Positions 32,415-46,013 of a stretch of 64,000 nt of DNA are shown in pieces; positions within the stretch are counted from its first letter, which is position 1, and each line of letters begins with the position of its first letter. This stretch comes from an uncultured Bacteroidales bacterium (GTDB taxonomy: Bacteria > Bacteroidota > Bacteroidia > Bacteroidales > UBA932): positions 1 to 64,000 of the forward strand of contig CALUSM010000012.1 in the NCBI GenBank assembly GCA_944323445.1, read 5' to 3'. Position numbers and translations under genes: made by a program. The notes beneath the pieces are model-generated. The model did not search any database. It saw only the letters and a program-made list of their open reading frames with translations, and was not told the origin of the DNA.

Positions 32415-34231
32415 CTGAACATCTCTCCGATATCTATGGTCTGTATGAGTTCTGTGCGTTCGGGAATCTCGATTATGTAGGCATTGTTGCCTACTACATC
32501 ATTGAATTTGAACATCATCACCTTTTCCGGCTGCCTGTGTTCCAGAAGGTCTCCGGTATCTATCTGTCCGTTGCCGTTCATGTCCTCGGTTATGCGGAGC
32601 GAATATTTTCCAGCCTTGAGGTAGGGGAATGCAAGCACGGCCGCCGTATCGATGTGGTATGTCCGGTAGACTTTGGTACGTTTCTCGTCCACCAGCTCCA
32701 CCATATATTTCTCATTGACGTTGGAAGCCTCCACAGTCAGGGAGCTGAGGTCCTCGTTCTGAGGCAAGCTGAACTTCTGCACCAGGCTGTCGCAGTATAT
32801 GCCGTCTATGTCCAAGAACAGGCTGTCGGGAATGCGGAGGGTATACTCGTATCCGGCAGTCAGCTTTTCCTGAAGACGGAGGATGAAACGGCGGATGTTC
32901 GCCGTATCACGTTCCACTGTAAAAGGTGCGGGGGCAATCTGTTCCCTTGTATTCTTGGAGGTTATGGTGATGGAGTCGAACGGGGTAAGGATCATGGGGG
33001 ACTCGAATAGTATCACGATACCGTCCTGATCTATTTTCTCGGGGGAAGCGTCCACCTCGTATGCGGCCAGGGTATCGGCTTCTTCGACCATCTCTCCCCA
33101 GCGGTTCTCTACCATCTTGCCTTTCGGGCGGATCATCCTGACTGTATCGGTTACTGGCACCAGGATGTTCAGCGAATCGTCCGTCCGCTGATATGAAAGC
33201 CTCATCTGCAGAGTGTCGGGAACAGGCCCCTGGTCATTGATCCAGACAGTAATGCTGTCGCGGTAGAAGTTGTATTCCAGAATCAGTTTTTCCTGGGGAA
33301 TGCCCTCTAGAATGAGAGAGTCTATCTGTGGATACGGAGCCGCGAACTTGAGATACATCTGTCTTCTGGAGACTCTTTCCCTTGCACGGAGGAACTGTCT
33401 CTGGGACACTTCCTTGAACATAGCCAGGGAAAGCTGGGCCGGACGGGCCAGACATGCAGCAGTATCAGTCATCGCCACTGTCACGAGCTCCGGTATTCCC
33501 GGCCTCATTACACTTGAAGGCAGCACGAGTGTATCCAGGAACGCCACCCGTTCCTGGTCAGGGTCGTAGAGGTTGTTATTGTTCAGGTCCTCGATGGCAA
33601 ATACCCTGTAGACGGTGTCCACCGGCAGGTTCCTTACCGTGAAATAGCCCCACAGGTCACTCTTGGCTGCGGCCTTCGGACGTACCTTGTATATTGCGGA
33701 GTCCGACTGGTCGGTATGGAAGAGGACCGTGATGTTGGACATCGGGAGCATTGTGGAGGCCTCTACGATGTTGCCCGAGACAAAGAGGGAATCCACGTGG
33801 TCTCCGGTCGAGAAGCTGTGGGTATATGGAGGGAAAGGGTTTCCTTCGTTATTGTCCTTTATCGCCTCTCCGAGGGACAGGGAATATGTCCGGTTGGAGT
33901 CCAGCGGCTCGGTGAACGACACCACCACCTTCTTTCCCTTGATCTTGGCGGTAGGGGGCTTTGACTGAGGAGGTGAAAGGAAAATGAACGAGTTCGGGTT
34001 GTTCAGGGCCACGTACTCATCGAACTCGAATGAGATCTGGCTGTGCTTGATGTCTATAGGATGGCCGGTGGTATTGTATGCCGGAATAATCTCCATCAGA
34101 ACCGGGGCCAGGGTATCTTTGGGACCGCCCTCGGGAGGGGTGGATGTATTGGCGCAAGAGGGGGGGAATACGAGGAATGTCACTATTCCCAATACTATCG
34201 CTGTGCTGAGTAGATTCTGACCTTTCTTCAT
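32411..34231 (-). CDS. Ig-like-domain lipoprotein of Bacteroidetes
   Basis: 606 residues. The hydrophobic N-terminus ends FPPSCANTSTPPEGGPKDT, a lipoprotein signal followed by the conserved PPEGGPKDTLAPV typical of this family. Then a bacterial Ig-like (SbsA-type) domain (ISFEFDEYVALNNPNSFIFL, GKKVVVSFTEPLDSNRTYSL) and several more beta domains. LNNNNLYDPDQE and DMNGNGQIDTGD are calcium-loop-like repeats. Function unknown, presumably a surface or periplasmic structural protein. It begins 6 bp after relA/spoT and overlaps the PorT-like gene, so these are one transcript. Confidence 0.82.
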   Translation of the reverse strand: MKKGQNLLSTAIVLGIVTFLVFPPSCANTSTPPEGGPKDTLAPVLMEIIPAYNTTGHPIDIKHSQISFEFDEYVALNNPNSFIFLSPPQSKPPTAKIKGKKVVVSFTEPLDSNRTYSLSLGEAIKDNNEGNPFPPYTHSFSTGDHVDSLFVSGNIVEASTMLPMSNITVLFHTDQSDSAIYKVRPKAAAKSDLWGYFTVRNLPVDTVYRVFAIEDLNNNNLYDPDQERVAFLDTLVLPSSVMRPGIPELVTVAMTDTAACLARPAQLSLAMFKEVSQRQFLRARERVSRRQMYLKFAAPYPQIDSLILEGIPQEKLILEYNFYRDSITVWINDQGPVPDTLQMRLSYQRTDDSLNILVPVTDTVRMIRPKGKMVENRWGEMVEEADTLAAYEVDASPEKIDQDGIVILFESPMILTPFDSITITSKNTREQIAPAPFTVERDTANIRRFILRLQEKLTAGYEYTLRIPDSLFLDIDGIYCDSLVQKFSLPQNEDLSSLTVEASNVNEKYMVELVDEKRTKVYRTYHIDTAAVLAFPYLKAGKYSLRITEDMNGNGQIDTGDLLEHRQPEKVMMFKFNDVVGNNAYIIEIPERTELIQTIDIGEMFR

Positions 34232-34237
34232 CTCGCT

Positions 34238-36562
34238 CTATTTGTCCTCCTTAATGTCTATACGGCTGACGTTCTCCACGCCTTTTATCTTCTTGATATG
34301 GTCCATGAGGGTGTCCAGGTCCCCTGTGCTCCGGACATAGCAGTCGATATAGCCCTCGAAGATGCTGTCGTGGGTGGCTATGTAGACTTTACGGATGTTT
34401 ATGTTCAGCACGAGGGTCGTGACCTTGGTCAGCTCGTTGAGTATGCCCATCCTGTCGGTTCCGAATATCTTGATACGGGCCAGGAATGAGGCTACGGTGT
34501 TCTTGCTCCACTTGGCGTTAACTATCCTGTCCCCGTGGATAGAGGCGAGGTTGACCGCCTCAGGACAGGTCTTCTTGTGCACCACCACCTCACCGTTGTC
34601 GGTTATGAAGCCGACTATGGTGTCTCCGGGTATGGGATAGCAGCAGTCCGCTATACGGTAGGTGATAGGGCTGTCAGGGTCCTTGCCCTGGGCCTCCTTG
34701 CCGGCCAGGATGAGATCCCTGTTCTTATCCAGTTTGTTTTTTATCAGACGGTCGCGTATCTCGGCGTTGGTCATCTCGTCTCCTGAGTCCTCTCCCTCGG
34801 CGCCGTCATCCTCCCCGCTGTTCTTCTTTCCGCTGCGGAAGAGACGCAGGGTCCAGTATATCACGTTCTTGTTCTCGGTATTCTTGCGCAGGATCTTCTC
34901 CAGGTCCTTGAGAGAGATGATGCCTGTCGATATCTTGTTATATAGCTCCTCCTTGGTATTGAGACCGTATTCGCGGAGCAGTTTCTTGAGGACATTGCCC
35001 TGAAGCTTGATGCCGTATCCTGCCAGCTCCTTCTCAAGCATCTGGCGTCCGCTCTTGATGCTGTCGTCGATATCGTCCTTGAGGGCCTCGTATACGTAGT
35101 TTTTGGCTTTGCCCGTGCGCAGGAAGTCCAGCCACTCGGGCTGGGGCTTCTGTGACTCGGCTGTGATGATCTCCACCTGGTCACCGTTGCGGAGGATGCT
35201 GGACAGCGGCGAGAGCTTGTAGTTGATTTTCGCCGCAATGGCCTTGTTGCCTATCTTGGAGTGGATGCTGTACGCGAAGTCCAGTGCGGTGGAGCCGCTG
35301 GGAAGGGACTTGGACTCTCCCTTTGGGGTGAACACGTAGATCTCCTGACCGAGCAGCGAGTCATGGAACTTGTCCAGAAACTCCAGGGCGTTGACATCCG
35401 GATTCTCCAGCACGTCGCGCACCATGTCCAGCCAGCGGTCCATCTCTTTCTCGGAGCTGGTCTCCTCACCTTTCTGCTTGTAGCTCCAGTGGGCGGCGAT
35501 GCCCTTTTCGGCTATTTCGTTCATCCTCTCGCTGCGGATCTGGACCTCGACCCAGCCGCCGCCGTTGCTCATGACGGTGCAGTGCAGGGCCTCGTAGCCG
35601 TTACTCTTGGGACGGGTCACCCAGTCGCGGATACGGTCTGTCTTGGAGGCGTAGATGCCGGATACAAGGGAGTAGATGTACCAGCACTGGGTTCTCTCGT
35701 CCTCATCGGGCTTGGGGGTGAAGATGATGCGGATGCCGTAGATGTCATATATGTCCTCAAACTCCACGTGCTTCTGCTGCATCTTGTGCCAGACAGAGTA
35801 GGGGGTCTTGGTCCTCTTGGTGATCTCAAACTGGTAGCCGGCATTCTCCAGAGCGTCGGCCACCGGCTTGATGAACTTGTCCATGGCCTCTCCCTTCTCC
35901 TTGATGACTCCGTCGATACGGGTGACTATATCATTGTACAGATTGGGATCACGGGTCCGCAGCCAGATGTTCTCCATCTCCGACTTGATGTTGTATAGAC
36001 CCAGGCGGTGTGCCAGAGGGACGAAAAGATACATGGTCTCGCTGAGTATCTTGTCCTTCTTGTAGTCAGGCATGGATGCTATGGTGCGGATATTGTGCAG
36101 GCGGTCAGCCAGCTTGATGAGCACTACGCGGACGTCATCGTTGAGTGTGAGGATGATGCGCTTGAAGTTTTCGGCCTGGAGATTGCCTCCCCCGTCGGTG
36201 TCCATGGCGGCCTTTATCTTGGTAAGGCCGTCGACCAGGGAGGCTATCTTCTCGCCGAAAAGCCGCTTGATGTCATCCACGGTGTATTCCGTGTCCTCCA
36301 CCACATCGTGCAGAAGAGCAGCGACTATCGACTTGTAGCCTAGGCCTATCTCGTTCACGACGATTTTGGCCACGGCTATCGGATGGATGATATACGGTTC
36401 TCCCGAGCGTCTTCTGACGCCCTTGTGGGCCTCGTTTGCAAACTCAAAAGCCTTGAGGACACCATCGTATTCCTCCTGCGAGGCACACCGCTTCAGAGCA
36501 GCCAGCCGGAGCTCCTCGAATTCTTTGTTGATCAGGTCGTAATCGCTTTTTGTAAAATCCAT
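34238..36562 (-). CDS. Bifunctional (p)ppGpp synthetase/hydrolase, RelA/SpoT
   Basis: 774 residues, full length. HD hydrolase domain with YIIHPIAVAKIV near 57 and ALLHDVVEDTEYT near 82; synthetase domain with HVEFEDIYDIYGIRIIF near 267 and NGYEALHCTVMSNGGGWVEV near 322; TGS domain around IYVFTPKGESKSLPSG; C-terminal ACT domain (FGTDRMGILNELTKV). Both catalytic motifs look intact, so it may both make and degrade the alarmone. It lies 21 bp after hydG. Confidence 0.95.
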   Translation of the reverse strand: MDFTKSDYDLINKEFEELRLAALKRCASQEEYDGVLKAFEFANEAHKGVRRRSGEPYIIHPIAVAKIVVNEIGLGYKSIVAALLHDVVEDTEYTVDDIKRLFGEKIASLVDGLTKIKAAMDTDGGGNLQAENFKRIILTLNDDVRVVLIKLADRLHNIRTIASMPDYKKDKILSETMYLFVPLAHRLGLYNIKSEMENIWLRTRDPNLYNDIVTRIDGVIKEKGEAMDKFIKPVADALENAGYQFEITKRTKTPYSVWHKMQQKHVEFEDIYDIYGIRIIFTPKPDEDERTQCWYIYSLVSGIYASKTDRIRDWVTRPKSNGYEALHCTVMSNGGGWVEVQIRSERMNEIAEKGIAAHWSYKQKGEETSSEKEMDRWLDMVRDVLENPDVNALEFLDKFHDSLLGQEIYVFTPKGESKSLPSGSTALDFAYSIHSKIGNKAIAAKINYKLSPLSSILRNGDQVEIITAESQKPQPEWLDFLRTGKAKNYVYEALKDDIDDSIKSGRQMLEKELAGYGIKLQGNVLKKLLREYGLNTKEELYNKISTGIISLKDLEKILRKNTENKNVIYWTLRLFRSGKKNSGEDDGAEGEDSGDEMTNAEIRDRLIKNKLDKNRDLILAGKEAQGKDPDSPITYRIADCCYPIPGDTIVGFITDNGEVVVHKKTCPEAVNLASIHGDRIVNAKWSKNTVASFLARIKIFGTDRMGILNELTKVTTLVLNINIRKVYIATHDSIFEGYIDCYVRSTGDLDTLMDHIKKIKGVENVSRIDIKEDK

Positions 36563-36583
36563 TCTGCAAATTTAAGCAAAAAT

Positions 36584-38002
36584 CTAATACAAGATGTCGC
36601 GGGTGCCGTCCTTGCGGATTTTTTCCAGTCTCTCTTTTAGAGATTTTTTCTCGTCGCCTTCGGGCATCTTCGCCAATTCCCTGTCTATCAGCTTGTACCC
36701 TTCATCCTTGGTCAGTTCCGAAGAATAGTCCTCAAGATACTCGGCTAAGGTCAGCAAGGCGTTGCGGGTGCAGAAGCGCTTTATGAATCCCGGTATCGCA
36801 AACTCCATAAAATGCTCGCCTGTGCGCCCTACACGGTAGCAGGCGGTGCAGAAGCTTGGGATGTAGTCCTGGGTCAGCAGCCAGCGGATGACCTCGTCAA
36901 GATTACGGGTGTCGCCCACCTGGAACTGCTCCTCGTCCAGAGCCTGCTCGTTGCCTTTGCGATCCTTGTTGTAGCCTCCGATCTCCAGCTTGGTGCCGGC
37001 GTCAATCTGCGATACCCCGAACTCCATGACCTCATCACGGATGGCCTTGGATTCGCGGGCTGTCATGATCAGACCGGTGTAGGGCACTGCAAGCCTGAGG
37101 ATTGCCACCAGTTTTTTGAAATCCGCATCGGACACCCTGTAGGGAAGGTCCAGCTCCATCCCGTTGGCCGGCTGTATCCTCGGGAAGCTGATGGTGTGCG
37201 GACCGACTCCGTAGGTTTTCTGCAGATGGATGGCGTGCGACACCAGTCCAAGCACCTCGAACCGCCAGTCATACAGTCCGAACAGTGCACCGATACCCAT
37301 GTCGTCGATACCGCCCTCGAAGGCCCGGTCCATGGCGTTCAGCCTCCAGAGATAGTTGCTCTTCTGGGTGTTGTGAGGATGATATTTGGCGTATGTTTCC
37401 TTATGATAGGTCTCCTGAAATACCTGGAAAGTGCCGATACCGGCAGCCTTGACCACCTTGTAGCCCTCGATGTCCAGAGGCGCAGCGTTGATATTTACCC
37501 TGCGGATTTCCCCTTTGCCGGATTTTGTAGCGTATGTCATTTTCACTGTATGCGCTATGAACTCCGGAGTGTACTTGGCATGCTCGCCGTAGACGAGAAT
37601 CAGTCTCTTGTGGCCCTCGTCCTCCAGCGAGCGGACCTCGCGTACCAGTTCCTCATCCGAGAGAGTGTGGCGCACGGTGGTGCGCAGGGAACGGCGGAAT
37701 CCGCAGTACTGGCAGTCATTGGTGCAATAGTTGCCGATGTAGAGGGGGGCGAAGAGCACTATGCGGTTGCCGTAGACCGAGCGCTTGAGCTCGCGGGCGG
37801 TCTCGAATATCTCGTGCAGGCCCTCCGGTGAGTTGACGGCTATGAGTGCCGCAGTCTCCTCAACGGTAAGGGGTTGTTTGGAAAGGGATTTCTTAAGTAT
37901 CTCCCGATATACTGCAGGGTCTTCTCCGGTATCTCGTATCAGGGACTGCAGTCTGTTGTCGTCAATAAAGTCGACAAAACCTTTAGTCAATTCTGTATTC
38001 AT
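36584..38002 (-). CDS. hydG: [FeFe]-hydrogenase maturase HydG
   Basis: 472 residues, the normal length. Radical-SAM motif GNYCTNDCQYCGF (CX3CX2C) near residues 90-102. The C-terminal CTACYRVGRTGEHFMEFAIP and continuing GFIKRFC gives the CX2CX22C signature of HydG, which holds the auxiliary cluster. It cleaves tyrosine to give CO and cyanide for the H-cluster. HydE, HydF and the hydrogenase itself are not in this window. It is embedded between a YihY/BrkB-like gene and relA/spoT. Confidence 0.95.
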   Translation of the reverse strand: MNTELTKGFVDFIDDNRLQSLIRDTGEDPAVYREILKKSLSKQPLTVEETAALIAVNSPEGLHEIFETARELKRSVYGNRIVLFAPLYIGNYCTNDCQYCGFRRSLRTTVRHTLSDEELVREVRSLEDEGHKRLILVYGEHAKYTPEFIAHTVKMTYATKSGKGEIRRVNINAAPLDIEGYKVVKAAGIGTFQVFQETYHKETYAKYHPHNTQKSNYLWRLNAMDRAFEGGIDDMGIGALFGLYDWRFEVLGLVSHAIHLQKTYGVGPHTISFPRIQPANGMELDLPYRVSDADFKKLVAILRLAVPYTGLIMTARESKAIRDEVMEFGVSQIDAGTKLEIGGYNKDRKGNEQALDEEQFQVGDTRNLDEVIRWLLTQDYIPSFCTACYRVGRTGEHFMEFAIPGFIKRFCTRNALLTLAEYLEDYSSELTKDEGYKLIDRELAKMPEGDEKKSLKERLEKIRKDGTRDILY

Positions 38003-38025
38003 TGCATATCAATCTTTTATAAGTA

Positions 38026-38952
38026 TCAATTCATATCTTCCAACGGGTAGTTGTCCACATTCTGGAAGACGTATGAGAGCTCGGACCCCAGGAGGACTAC
38101 AAACCACCCGATGTTGAGCCATACCATAAAAAGCGGTACTGCTGCGAACACTCCGTATACGGCATTCATTCTCGATACGAATACCTGAGTCTCCAGGTAG
38201 AGGTATTGGACTACCGTGAATGCCAGAGCAGATATTGCGGCGGCCGACAATGCAGGCAGCAGTCTTACCTTTGCATTCGGAATCAGCATGTACAGCACAG
38301 TAACACACAGCATCACGAAGACGTAGAACGTCAGCCATACCAGGAAGGTGCTCATCGACTCCAGCAGCGGAATCTCCACGCCCAGGGTATTGATTCCGTC
38401 CGTTATGGTCAGGGACACAGAAAGAAAGACAATTATCACGAAAGGAGAGGAGAGCATGACCGCTATATAGGACAGAACCCTCTTCCACAGAATCCTGTGA
38501 CGGCTTACCTTCCATATCCCGTTGAATGACTTCTCCACGCAGGAGAGCAGCCATATCACCATCCAGATGAACACCAGGAAGGAGATGATGCCGTAGATAC
38601 CCTGCCTGGAGGTTACAATGATGTTGTCGGCGAAGGACAGTATCTGCTCGACTATCATCTCGTGGCCGAAATTGTCGTAAATCAACCCCCGGAGGTACTC
38701 TCCAAGTCCTGCATAGTTGGATATGGCGAATGCTACGGCCAGGAAAGGGACAAAGGCCATGGTCGTGAAAAAGCTCAGGGCCACTGCCTGCCATCCTATA
38801 TTCTGACGGGTGAAATTCTTGGCCGTCAGGATAATGATTCTGATATAACGGAAGAACTTTGCCTTGACGCGTCCCAGTTCTCCCAAATCAGCCTTCCAGA
38901 TGCCTTCCCGGAAAAATTCGGTCAGCCTGCGTATATTATCCGCGCATCGCAT
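38026..38952 (-). CDS. YihY/virulence factor BrkB family membrane protein
   Basis: 308 residues with about six helices. Family pattern: ILTAKNFTRQNIGWQAVALS near 38-57, FFTTMAFVPFLAVAFAIS near 58-75, and AVYGVFAAVPLFMVWLNIGW near 262-281. RNase BN was once mis-assigned to this family; the present view is a membrane protein of unknown role. The start overlaps the end of the flavodiiron gene by 17 bp. Confidence 0.9.
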   Translation of the reverse strand: MRCADNIRRLTEFFREGIWKADLGELGRVKAKFFRYIRIIILTAKNFTRQNIGWQAVALSFFTTMAFVPFLAVAFAISNYAGLGEYLRGLIYDNFGHEMIVEQILSFADNIIVTSRQGIYGIISFLVFIWMVIWLLSCVEKSFNGIWKVSRHRILWKRVLSYIAVMLSSPFVIIVFLSVSLTITDGINTLGVEIPLLESMSTFLVWLTFYVFVMLCVTVLYMLIPNAKVRLLPALSAAAISALAFTVVQYLYLETQVFVSRMNAVYGVFAAVPLFMVWLNIGWFVVLLGSELSYVFQNVDNYPLEDMN

Positions 38953-40120
38953 CTACGAGCTTCTTTGCGAAATCCCCTATGCGGTCGAAGTCGGACTGAT
39001 AGGGACGTCCCAGGAACTCCACGGGATCTGCCGCCAGAGGCATCTTCGCTTTCTCCGCGAATTCCCTGAGCGCCTTCACACCGGCACCGTTCCAGCTCGA
39101 GCCGCCGAAGATACCGAGTGTCTTGTTCTGGGGAGCGGACACGCATATCTCGTGGGTCAGCAGGGCCATCATCGGGTGCATGCCGGTGTTGTAGGCGCAG
39201 CTGCCGAGCACGAGGCCCTTGTATTTCCATATGGAGGTCAGCAGGTAGGAGACATGGGTCTTGGACACGTCGTACACGCGGATATCCCTCACTCCCAGGG
39301 CTGAAATCTGACGGGCTATCTCATCGGCGAATTTCTCGGTGTTGCCGTACATCGAGGCATAGGCGATAACAAAACCGTCCTCTGCCTCGTATTTGCTCCA
39401 TTTGTCGTAAAGAGCCAGTACCTTGCCCGGATCCTTGCGCCATATCAGACCATGGGAGGGGCAGATGATGTTTACAGGCACGCCTTCCAACTTTTTGAAG
39501 GCCTTCTGCACCATTCCGCTCCACTTGCCCACTATGTTTGAGTAGTAGCGGAGCATGTCCTCCTCGTAGAAATCAAAATTGGCCGTGTCGTCGAAGATGC
39601 CTCCGTCCAGGGTTCCAAACGAGCCGAAAGCGTCGCAGGAGAAGAGAATCCGGTCCACGGTGTCATAAGTGACCATGGTCTCGGGCCAGTGCACCCACGG
39701 CACCATCACGAAGGTGAGCTTGTGATAGCCCAGTTCCAGGACGTCGCCCTCCTTTATCTCGAGGATATTCCCGGCAGGCATGGGATAGTAGGACTCCAGG
39801 ATCTTGAATGTCTTGCAGTTGGCCACTACCTTCACTCTTGGATAGCGGCGCAGGATTTCTCCGATCATGCTGGAATGATCCGGCTCCATGTGATTGACCA
39901 CCAGATATTCCAAATCCCTTCCGCCGAGAGCTGCGTCTATGTTGGAGAGGTAGTCCGGATCCGAGCCGTACTCGAGCGTGTCCACAAGTGCGGGATGCTC
40001 GTCAGCGATGATGTATGAGTTGTAGGCCACTCCGTTGGGCAGGGGCCAGTTGTTCTCGAACAGGTGTTTCTTTCTGTCGTTGGTTCCGATGTAGAACACT
40101 TTGTTGCTGATCTGAATCAT
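38936..40120 (-). CDS. Flavodiiron protein (FprA-type)
   Basis: 394 residues. Metallo-beta-lactamase-like diiron domain with NHMEPDHSSMIGEIL near residue 79 (HxExDH ligands) and a further HW motif at MVPWVHWPETMVTYD near 145. C-terminal flavodoxin domain begins GFVIAYASMYGNTEKFADEI near 250 and has SCAYNTGMHPMMALLTHEI. Reduces oxygen and/or nitric oxide in anaerobes, protecting oxygen-sensitive enzymes such as the hydrogenase system implied by hydG. No rubredoxin domain is fused. Confidence 0.93.
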   Translation of the reverse strand: MIQISNKVFYIGTNDRKKHLFENNWPLPNGVAYNSYIIADEHPALVDTLEYGSDPDYLSNIDAALGGRDLEYLVVNHMEPDHSSMIGEILRRYPRVKVVANCKTFKILESYYPMPAGNILEIKEGDVLELGYHKLTFVMVPWVHWPETMVTYDTVDRILFSCDAFGSFGTLDGGIFDDTANFDFYEEDMLRYYSNIVGKWSGMVQKAFKKLEGVPVNIICPSHGLIWRKDPGKVLALYDKWSKYEAEDGFVIAYASMYGNTEKFADEIARQISALGVRDIRVYDVSKTHVSYLLTSIWKYKGLVLGSCAYNTGMHPMMALLTHEICVSAPQNKTLGIFGGSSWNGAGVKALREFAEKAKMPLAADPVEFLGRPYQSDFDRIGDFAKKLVDAMRG

Positions 40121-40135
40121 ACTTTGTAGATAGGT

Positions 40136-43515
<3,380 letters not shown>

Positions 43516-43516
<1 letters not shown>

Positions 43517-44910
43517 TGAAGGGAAAGTTCGTGATATATCAGATGCTGCCGAGGGTATTCGGCAATACCCGCAGCGCGAACATCCCCGGAGGCACCCTTG
43601 CCGAGAACGGAACCGGAAAGTTCAAGGACATTACGGTATCCGTTCTTGGGGAACTCCGCAAGCTGAATGTCTCCTACGTGTGGTATACAGGAGTCATCCG
43701 GCATGCCTCCGCGGGGGACCCCGGTGTCAAGGGCGGTGCAGGATCTCCTTTTGCCATCACAGACTACTACGATGTGAATCCGTATCTGGCTACAAAGGAG
43801 AACAGCCGCATGCAGGAATTCGAGGCTCTGGTGGCCCGTACCCGCGACGCCGGAATGGGGACCGTAATCGACTTTGTTCCGAACCATGTATCCCCGGCTT
43901 ACAGCAGCGCTGTGAACAGTTTCGGAGAAAACAATTTCTATCCTGGACGCATCCACGACTGGGACTGGACCGATACGGTCAAGCTGAACTATTCTGAACG
44001 GGACACCTGGGAAAAGATGAGGGACATCCTCCTGTTCTGGGCTTCAAAAGGCGTAAGCGGATTCCGCTGCGATATGGTGGAGCTGGTGCCTGTGGAGTTC
44101 TGGCAGTGGTGCATATCGGCTGTCAAGAAGCTATATCCGAAACTTATATTTATAGGTGAGGCTTATGAGCCATCCGCCTATGCAGGTCTCTTCGAGACAG
44201 GCGGATTTGATTATCTTTACGACAAATCCGGCTTCTACGATGCTCTGAAGAGGGTGGTCAGGGGAGAGGCCCCTGCATCCAGCATCACCGCGGAGTGGCA
44301 GAAGCTAGGGAAGTACCAGGCGCGGATGCTCAATTTCCTAGAGAACCACGACGAGGACCGCATATCATCTCCGTATTTCGCCGGCAGTCCATTCGGAGGC
44401 CTGGCGGCACTCTTCGTGTCGCTGTTCTTCAACACGGCTCCGTTCATGCTCTACTTCGGACAGGAACTGGGAGAAGGCCCCGGGAAGACATCCATTTTCG
44501 ATTTCTGCTCGCTGCCGAAGGTACGCGCATGGTTGAGGGGTATCAAGGCCGGAGATCCCATGAAATACCTGGGTTATGAGGAGCAGGCTCTCTACGTGGT
44601 TTACAGGGAGTTCATGAAAAAAACAGCGGAACCGGCGATACGCCGGGGAGAGACCTTTGACCTGGAGTATGCCAATCCCCGTTCTGAGCATTTCGATCCA
44701 GACCGCCATTTCGTCTTTATGAGAAAATTCAACAACAGCGTATATCTCTGCGCCGCGAATTTCTCCAAGGACAGGGTCCGGATAAAGGTGAACATTCCCA
44801 GACACGCCTTCGAATACTTCGGAATACCGGAGACTGAGAGTCTCAACAGTTCGGAACCCGTGGACGTGAGGATAGCATCAGATGCCGGGACGTTACTTAA
44901 ATTGCAATAA
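43516..44910 (+). CDS. GH13-family glycosidase
   Basis: 464 residues. The four alpha-amylase-family regions are visible: GTVIDFVPNHVSP near 114-126, SGFRCDMVELVP near 182 with the nucleophile Asp, LIFIGEAYEPSA near 211 with the acid Glu, and MLNFLENHDEDR near 272 with the third acid. Start MKGKFVIYQMLPRVFGNT. No signal peptide, so probably cytosolic. Substrate unclear: alpha-1,4-glucan, maltooligosaccharide or trehalose-like. It is translationally coupled to the PPi phosphofructokinase, giving a link from glucan breakdown to glycolysis. Confidence 0.85.
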
Positions 44911-44927
44911 CATACAAAATTATAGAT

Positions 44928-45986
44928 ATGACAACAGGCGCACAGCTTCTGGACATCGCCCGCTGCTTTCAGCTCGAGGGCACTCCCATGCAGGTGGACA
45001 ATCTCGGAGACGGCTTTATCAACGATACGTATATCATCAGGCTTTCCGACAGTTCTGTCAAGTATATTCTGCAACGCAAGAACACCAACATATTCAAGGA
45101 TATACCTGGAATGATGAACAATATCCAGGCTATTACCGTCCATCTCAAGAAGAAGATTGCCGCAGCCGGTGGCGATCCTATGAGAGAGGCGCTTACTGTC
45201 GTTCCGGCCAAGGACGGCAGACTATTTTACGAACATGAGGGTGAATATTGGTGCGTTACCGTATTCATTGACAATTCGGTAAGTTACGACAAGGCAGACA
45301 CACCCTTGCTTGCTGAACGGGGAGGCCGTGGAATCGGCAGGTTCCAGGCCATGCTGTCGGATTTCGACCAGCCTCTGACCGACACTCTGCCCGGATTCCA
45401 CAATATCCGGTTCCGGTACGGACAGTGGGACGATACGCTTGCCAGGGATCCGGAGCACAGGGCTGCTTCCGTCCGCGGACTCATCGATGAGATTGAGTCC
45501 AGGAGATCCGAGATGCTGGACTTTTACCGGCTTATAGAAACCGGCAGGATTCCGCTTAGGGTCACGCACAACGATACCAAGATCGCCAACATGCTCTTTG
45601 ATCATGACGGCAACGTGCTGTGTGTGCTTGACCTGGACACTGTGCTGAAGGCTCCGTGCCTGTACGACTTCGGTGACTCCATACGGTCATATACCAACAC
45701 CGGCGCCGAGGATGACCCGAATACGGACAACGTATCCATGAGCCGCGGAATGTACGACGCATTCCTGCGCGGATATCTGTCAGAAGCCGGAAGTTTCCTG
45801 ACCGATATCGAGCGGCAGTATCTGCCGTTCTCAGCCCGGTACATCACGTACGAGCAGGTACTGCGTTTCCTCATGGACTATATCGACGGCGACAAGTATT
45901 ATAAGGTGAAATATCCTGAACACAATCTGGTACGCACACGCGCGCAGCTGAAGCTGCTACAGTCCATAGAAAGACAGTTGTTCTAA
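44928..45986 (+). CDS. Phosphotransferase-family sugar kinase (N-acetylhexosamine kinase-like)
   Basis: 352 residues with the aminoglycoside-phosphotransferase fold. NLGDGFINDTYIIRL near residues 25-39 is the nucleotide loop; PLRVTHNDTKIANMLFDHDG near 206-225 is the catalytic HxDxxxxN; and VLDLDTVLKAPCLYDFGDSI near 228-247 is the metal-binding part. HNDTKxxNxL followed by LDLDTV is as seen in N-acetylhexosamine 1-kinases. The substrate is not proven. It follows GH13 by 17 bp. Confidence 0.8.
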   Translation: MTTGAQLLDIARCFQLEGTPMQVDNLGDGFINDTYIIRLSDSSVKYILQRKNTNIFKDIPGMMNNIQAITVHLKKKIAAAGGDPMREALTVVPAKDGRLFYEHEGEYWCVTVFIDNSVSYDKADTPLLAERGGRGIGRFQAMLSDFDQPLTDTLPGFHNIRFRYGQWDDTLARDPEHRAASVRGLIDEIESRRSEMLDFYRLIETGRIPLRVTHNDTKIANMLFDHDGNVLCVLDLDTVLKAPCLYDFGDSIRSYTNTGAEDDPNTDNVSMSRGMYDAFLRGYLSEAGSFLTDIERQYLPFSARYITYEQVLRFLMDYIDGDKYYKVKYPEHNLVRTRAQLKLLQSIERQLF

Positions 45987-46013
45987 TACAATTTATATTA
46001 TGTTAAATAGGAT

